From the NCBI GenBank assembly GCA_030830685.1, contig JAURMM010000064.1, forward strand, positions 1 to 32,678: a DNA stretch of 32,678 nt. Direction: 5' to 3'. The position numbers were made by a program, and so were the translations under genes. Positions 30,256 through 32,678 of the stretch are shown here, piece after piece. The stretch comes from Gammaproteobacteria bacterium. GTDB taxonomy: Bacteria > Pseudomonadota > Gammaproteobacteria > Ga0077536. Each line of letters starts with the position of its first letter. The stretch's first letter is position 1. The notes beneath the pieces were generated by a model. The model was not told where the DNA came from. It made no database searches and saw only the letters and a program-made list of their open reading frames with translations.

Positions 30256-32034
30256 TCAGCGCAGCCTCTCTTCTCCGCGTGAGTGCTGCACCACATGAGC
30301 AAGGCCGCTGGCGTCTGCATGCGGCAGCGCAAGGTATCGCGCACCCAGCTGTTGCGCGAATTGCTGGGCCCGAGGATCCGGGCGTGTGGAAGTGTCTATG
30401 AAAAGGGTGTTGAGGCTGCGGAGCAAATACTGCCGGGCTGCGAGTGTCGCATCAGCCTCCCCTGCTATTCGCCCCTGACTGCCATCCCGCGCGAGATTCG
30501 CCCGACCATCCGTGAAGAACACGATCAGAGGGGTGGCCTGGGAGCGCTGCACCTGCCCGGCAAGCTCGGCCGCTGCATCGATGGCCGCGGCAAGCGGGGT
30601 GCTCCCCCCACCGGGTAAGGCCGCCAGACTGCGCCGTGCACGCGCCAAGGATCGGGTGGGCGGTAGCAGTGTTTCTGCACCGCTGCCCCGAAAGGCAATC
30701 AGGGCGACCTCATCCCGGCGCACGTAGCACTCGGCAAGCAGTAATTCCACCGCCCCCTTGGCTTCCGCGAGCCGGTGCAACGCAGACGAACCCGAGGCAT
30801 CCACCACAAAGAGCGTGACGCTGCGCGATCGCTGACGGTAACGACGAGACCGCAGATCATCCCGCGCGATGATGAAAGGACGAGCGTTGTCGGCTGCCTC
30901 CTTGCGTCGCCAGGCCTGCCAGGGAGCGGCCGCATAGAGAGTGGCAACCAGATCGAGCCTCTCTCCGCGCCTGGGCAAACCCCGGCGCGTGCCCAGCGGA
31001 CGACCTCGGGCGCCACCGGACTGCTCCTGGCCAGAGCGACCAGCACTCCCCGAGGAACCCCGTTGCTGACCGCGAAGCGCAAGACTCGCCAACAGTTCGG
31101 GCGCCAATGCCGTTACCACAGCCTCCAGCACACGATCTTCCAGCGCAACCGGAGCAGTGCGGGTTTCGAATTCAGTCTCTGCGGCAGCATCTTCAGGAGC
31201 GTGCTCGCGCGACGTCGGGTCTGCAGGGGTTTGCGCGGCGGGTTCGATCTCGGGCTCGGCCGGTTGAGGCAAGCAGGTTGCCCGATGTCCCAACACGAGG
31301 CTTGCGGCGAGCGTGAGGTCACTTTCTTCAGTTCGGAGCCGTCCCTGCAGGGCCGCACTTGCACGCACCACCCTGGCAGCAAGCAGCGGGGCACGCAGGG
31401 AGCGGATGCCACAGCGCAGGGCGATTTCGTTCATAGCCGGCAGGAGCTCATCGCTGCTTTCAACCTGCGGCAATTGCTGCCGCGCGCGCGCAATATCTTC
31501 CGGCATGAACAGGGTGCTCCCGGTATCGCTGGCCCGGAGACCCTCCAGCCTCACCTCGAAAGCAGCCCTTTCCCGCAGGGCTGCAGGCGCAGATTCTTCC
31601 TCATCGAGACCCTCATCCAGGACGACGATGCCGAAGCGACTCGGCACCCGCAGGGCCAGTCCCTCACGTTCCACCTGGACTTCGCCGTTGTCGAGCACTG
31701 CCGCGATGCGTGCGGCCGTGGCGGAGGAAATGCGTTCCGCCATGGAAAGTACGGCCAGTCCACCATGGGCGGTCGCGAGCAAGCCGCGTTCTGCCCGGGG
31801 TTTGCCGGCAGCGAGCGTGGCGGCCAGATCCATCCCCCCCATGAGGCGCGAATCGGGAATATTGAGCGGGACAGTGCACCATGGTGACTGCGCAGGCATC
31901 CACTGTCGCAGCAAGCCAAGCCAGCGATCGCGCACCGGTCCGGCGGCAGCCCGAACCACAGCACCGCCCGTGCCGGCCGGATCAACGGCGAGCAGCGCTG
32001 CGGCGAATTGGGCAAGCTGCCAGGGATCGGGCAC
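30256..32034 (-). CDS. bchD: Magnesium chelatase subunit D (BchD)
   Basis: Platform subunit of Mg-chelatase that assembles with the AAA+ BchI ring and acts on BchH. It has 592 residues. An AAA-like N-terminal domain without a good P-loop (residues about 1-250) is followed by an acidic/proline-rich linker (about 260-310) and a C-terminal von Willebrand A domain with the metal-binding motif DASGSSAL (about residue 410) and FFTDGRANL. The start is a GTG at 32034, three bases after the bchI stop; no early ATG exists. On the opposite strand long open frames (for example 30775-31887) are shadows. Confidence 0.95.
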   Translation of the reverse strand: MPDPWQLAQFAAALLAVDPAGTGGAVVRAAAGPVRDRWLGLLRQWMPAQSPWCTVPLNIPDSRLMGGMDLAATLAAGKPRAERGLLATAHGGLAVLSMAERISSATAARIAAVLDNGEVQVEREGLALRVPSRFGIVVLDEGLDEEESAPAALRERAAFEVRLEGLRASDTGSTLFMPEDIARARQQLPQVESSDELLPAMNEIALRCGIRSLRAPLLAARVVRASAALQGRLRTEESDLTLAASLVLGHRATCLPQPAEPEIEPAAQTPADPTSREHAPEDAAAETEFETRTAPVALEDRVLEAVVTALAPELLASLALRGQQRGSSGSAGRSGQEQSGGARGRPLGTRRGLPRRGERLDLVATLYAAAPWQAWRRKEAADNARPFIIARDDLRSRRYRQRSRSVTLFVVDASGSSALHRLAEAKGAVELLLAECYVRRDEVALIAFRGSGAETLLPPTRSLARARRSLAALPGGGSTPLAAAIDAAAELAGQVQRSQATPLIVFFTDGRANLARDGSQGRIAGEADATLAARQYLLRSLNTLFIDTSTRPDPRAQQFAQQLGARYLALPHADASGLAHVVQHSRGEERLR

Positions 32035-32037
32035 GAA

Positions 32038-32678
32038 TCACTCTGCCCAGATTTCGCGCATGCCACGCTCGATGCGCACGGCCGATCCCGCATCGTCCAG
32101 CGGATTTCTGCGCAGCCTGTGACGCAAGGCCGAGGGCGCGATCTCTTTCAGATGGACAGAAGAGACCTCGAGTTCGCCGGCCAGACTAGCCATCGCGCGC
32201 GCTGCGCGCAGCAAGGTGAGCTCACCCCGCAGACCATCGGTGCCGAGTTGCATGCACAAACGTGCCGCCTGCTCCAGCACCGCGTCGGGCACTACCACTT
32301 CGGGCAGCAACTCCCGCGCATGGGTGATCTGCTTGCGCAGCCGGGACTGGGCGCGACTCCAGCGCGCGATGAAAGCTTCCGGATCCCGTTCAAAGGCGTC
32401 CCGCCGCTTGATGATCTCAAGACGGGTGGGCAAGTCATCCGGCGTGCTGATCTCGACCGACAGTCCGAACCGGTCCAGCAGCTGGGGTCGCAGCTCACCC
32501 TCCTCCGGATTGCCGCTTCCAACCAGAACAAAGCGTGCCGGATGACGCACGCTCAACCCCTCCCGTTCCACCACATTTTCGCCGGAGGCCGCGACATCCA
32601 GCAGAAGATCCACCAGGTGGTCCTCCAGCAGATTGATTTCATCGATGTAGAGAAAACCGCGATGGGCTCGGGCCAGCA
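32038..32678 (-). CDS. bchI: Magnesium chelatase ATPase subunit I (BchI), 5' part cut by window edge
   Basis: AAA+ motor subunit of Mg-chelatase. The last 212 codons are present. They begin in the Walker B region ([28 protein letters not shown]), followed by the sensor-type segment [28 protein letters not shown] and the C-terminal helical lid. The Walker A loop would lie beyond the right edge. bchD starts three bases after its stop, so the two are co-translated, ahead of crtI and crtB. Confidence 0.97.
   Translation of the reverse strand, partial: LARAHRGFLYIDEINLLEDHLVDLLLDVAASGENVVEREGLSVRHPARFVLVGSGNPEEGELRPQLLDRFGLSVEISTPDDLPTRLEIIKRRDAFERDPEAFIARWSRAQSRLRKQITHARELLPEVVVPDAVLEQAARLCMQLGTDGLRGELTLLRAARAMASLAGELEVSSVHLKEIAPSALRHRLRRNPLDDAGSAVRIERGMREIWAE

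Noticed and set aside
30195-30344. N-terminal extension of crtI
   Set aside because: Runs over the PpsR-type dyad and into bchD; CrtI homology begins just after the ATG at 30194.
30775-31887. 370-codon open frame on the plus strand
   Set aside because: Antisense to bchD; low-complexity, no domain.

Overview
The window lies inside the photosynthesis gene cluster of a purple (anoxygenic phototrophic) proteobacterium. It carries the subunits of a type-II reaction centre (pufL, pufM, pufC), the LH1 antenna (pufB, pufA), both nitrogenase-like reductases of bacteriochlorophyll synthesis (bchLNB, bchXYZ), Mg-chelatase (bchH, bchD, bchI), late bacteriochlorophyll steps (bchF, bchC, bchG, bchP), a crtCDF-type carotenoid pathway, and the regulators aerR/ppaA and ppsR/crtJ. 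G+C is high (by eye about 60-65%). A four-haem PufC and no pufX in the window fit a beta-, gamma- or alphaproteobacterium; I cannot place it more closely from sequence alone. Both edges cut genes: bchL on the left (3' part missing) and bchI on the right (5' part missing).

Layout. (1) 1-7572, minus: bchF-bchN-bchB-bchH-bchL, tightly overlapping, reading off the left edge. (2) 7573-7862: divergent promoter region. (3) 7863-14077, plus: aerR-ppsR, then bchG-MFS(BCD family)-bchP and a small unrecognised membrane protein. (4) 14112-25024, minus: the superoperon crtE-crtF-bchC-bchX-bchY-bchZ-pufQ-pufB-pufA-pufL-pufM-pufC. (5) 25121-27630, plus: crtD-crtC, divergent from crtE. (6) 27608-32678, minus: bchI-bchD-crtI-crtB, converging on crtC. 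No tRNA, rRNA, mobile element or CRISPR was seen, and every gene looks intact except the two cut at the edges.

How it works together. Mg-chelatase (BchH/D/I) and the two reductases make bacteriochlorophyllide, BchF and BchC modify the 3-side chain, and BchG/BchP attach and reduce the tail. CrtE-B-I-C-D-F make hydroxylated/methoxylated carotenoids. Puf proteins bind the pigments. BchM, the cyclase (acsF/bchE), puhA and crtA are not in this window and could lie outside it.

Regulation. PpsR is encoded here, and sites matching or nearly matching its known box TGT-N12-ACA occur at bchF/aerR, bchG, bchC, crtE/crtD, just upstream of crtI, and between pufQ and pufB. In several of these a -35-like TTGACA/TTGACG forms the 3' end of the box. 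The most interesting points are the box ahead of pufB, the double operator and almost leaderless GTG start of bchG, the single-cysteine PpsR with a TTG start in frame with aerR, and the small membrane protein after bchP.
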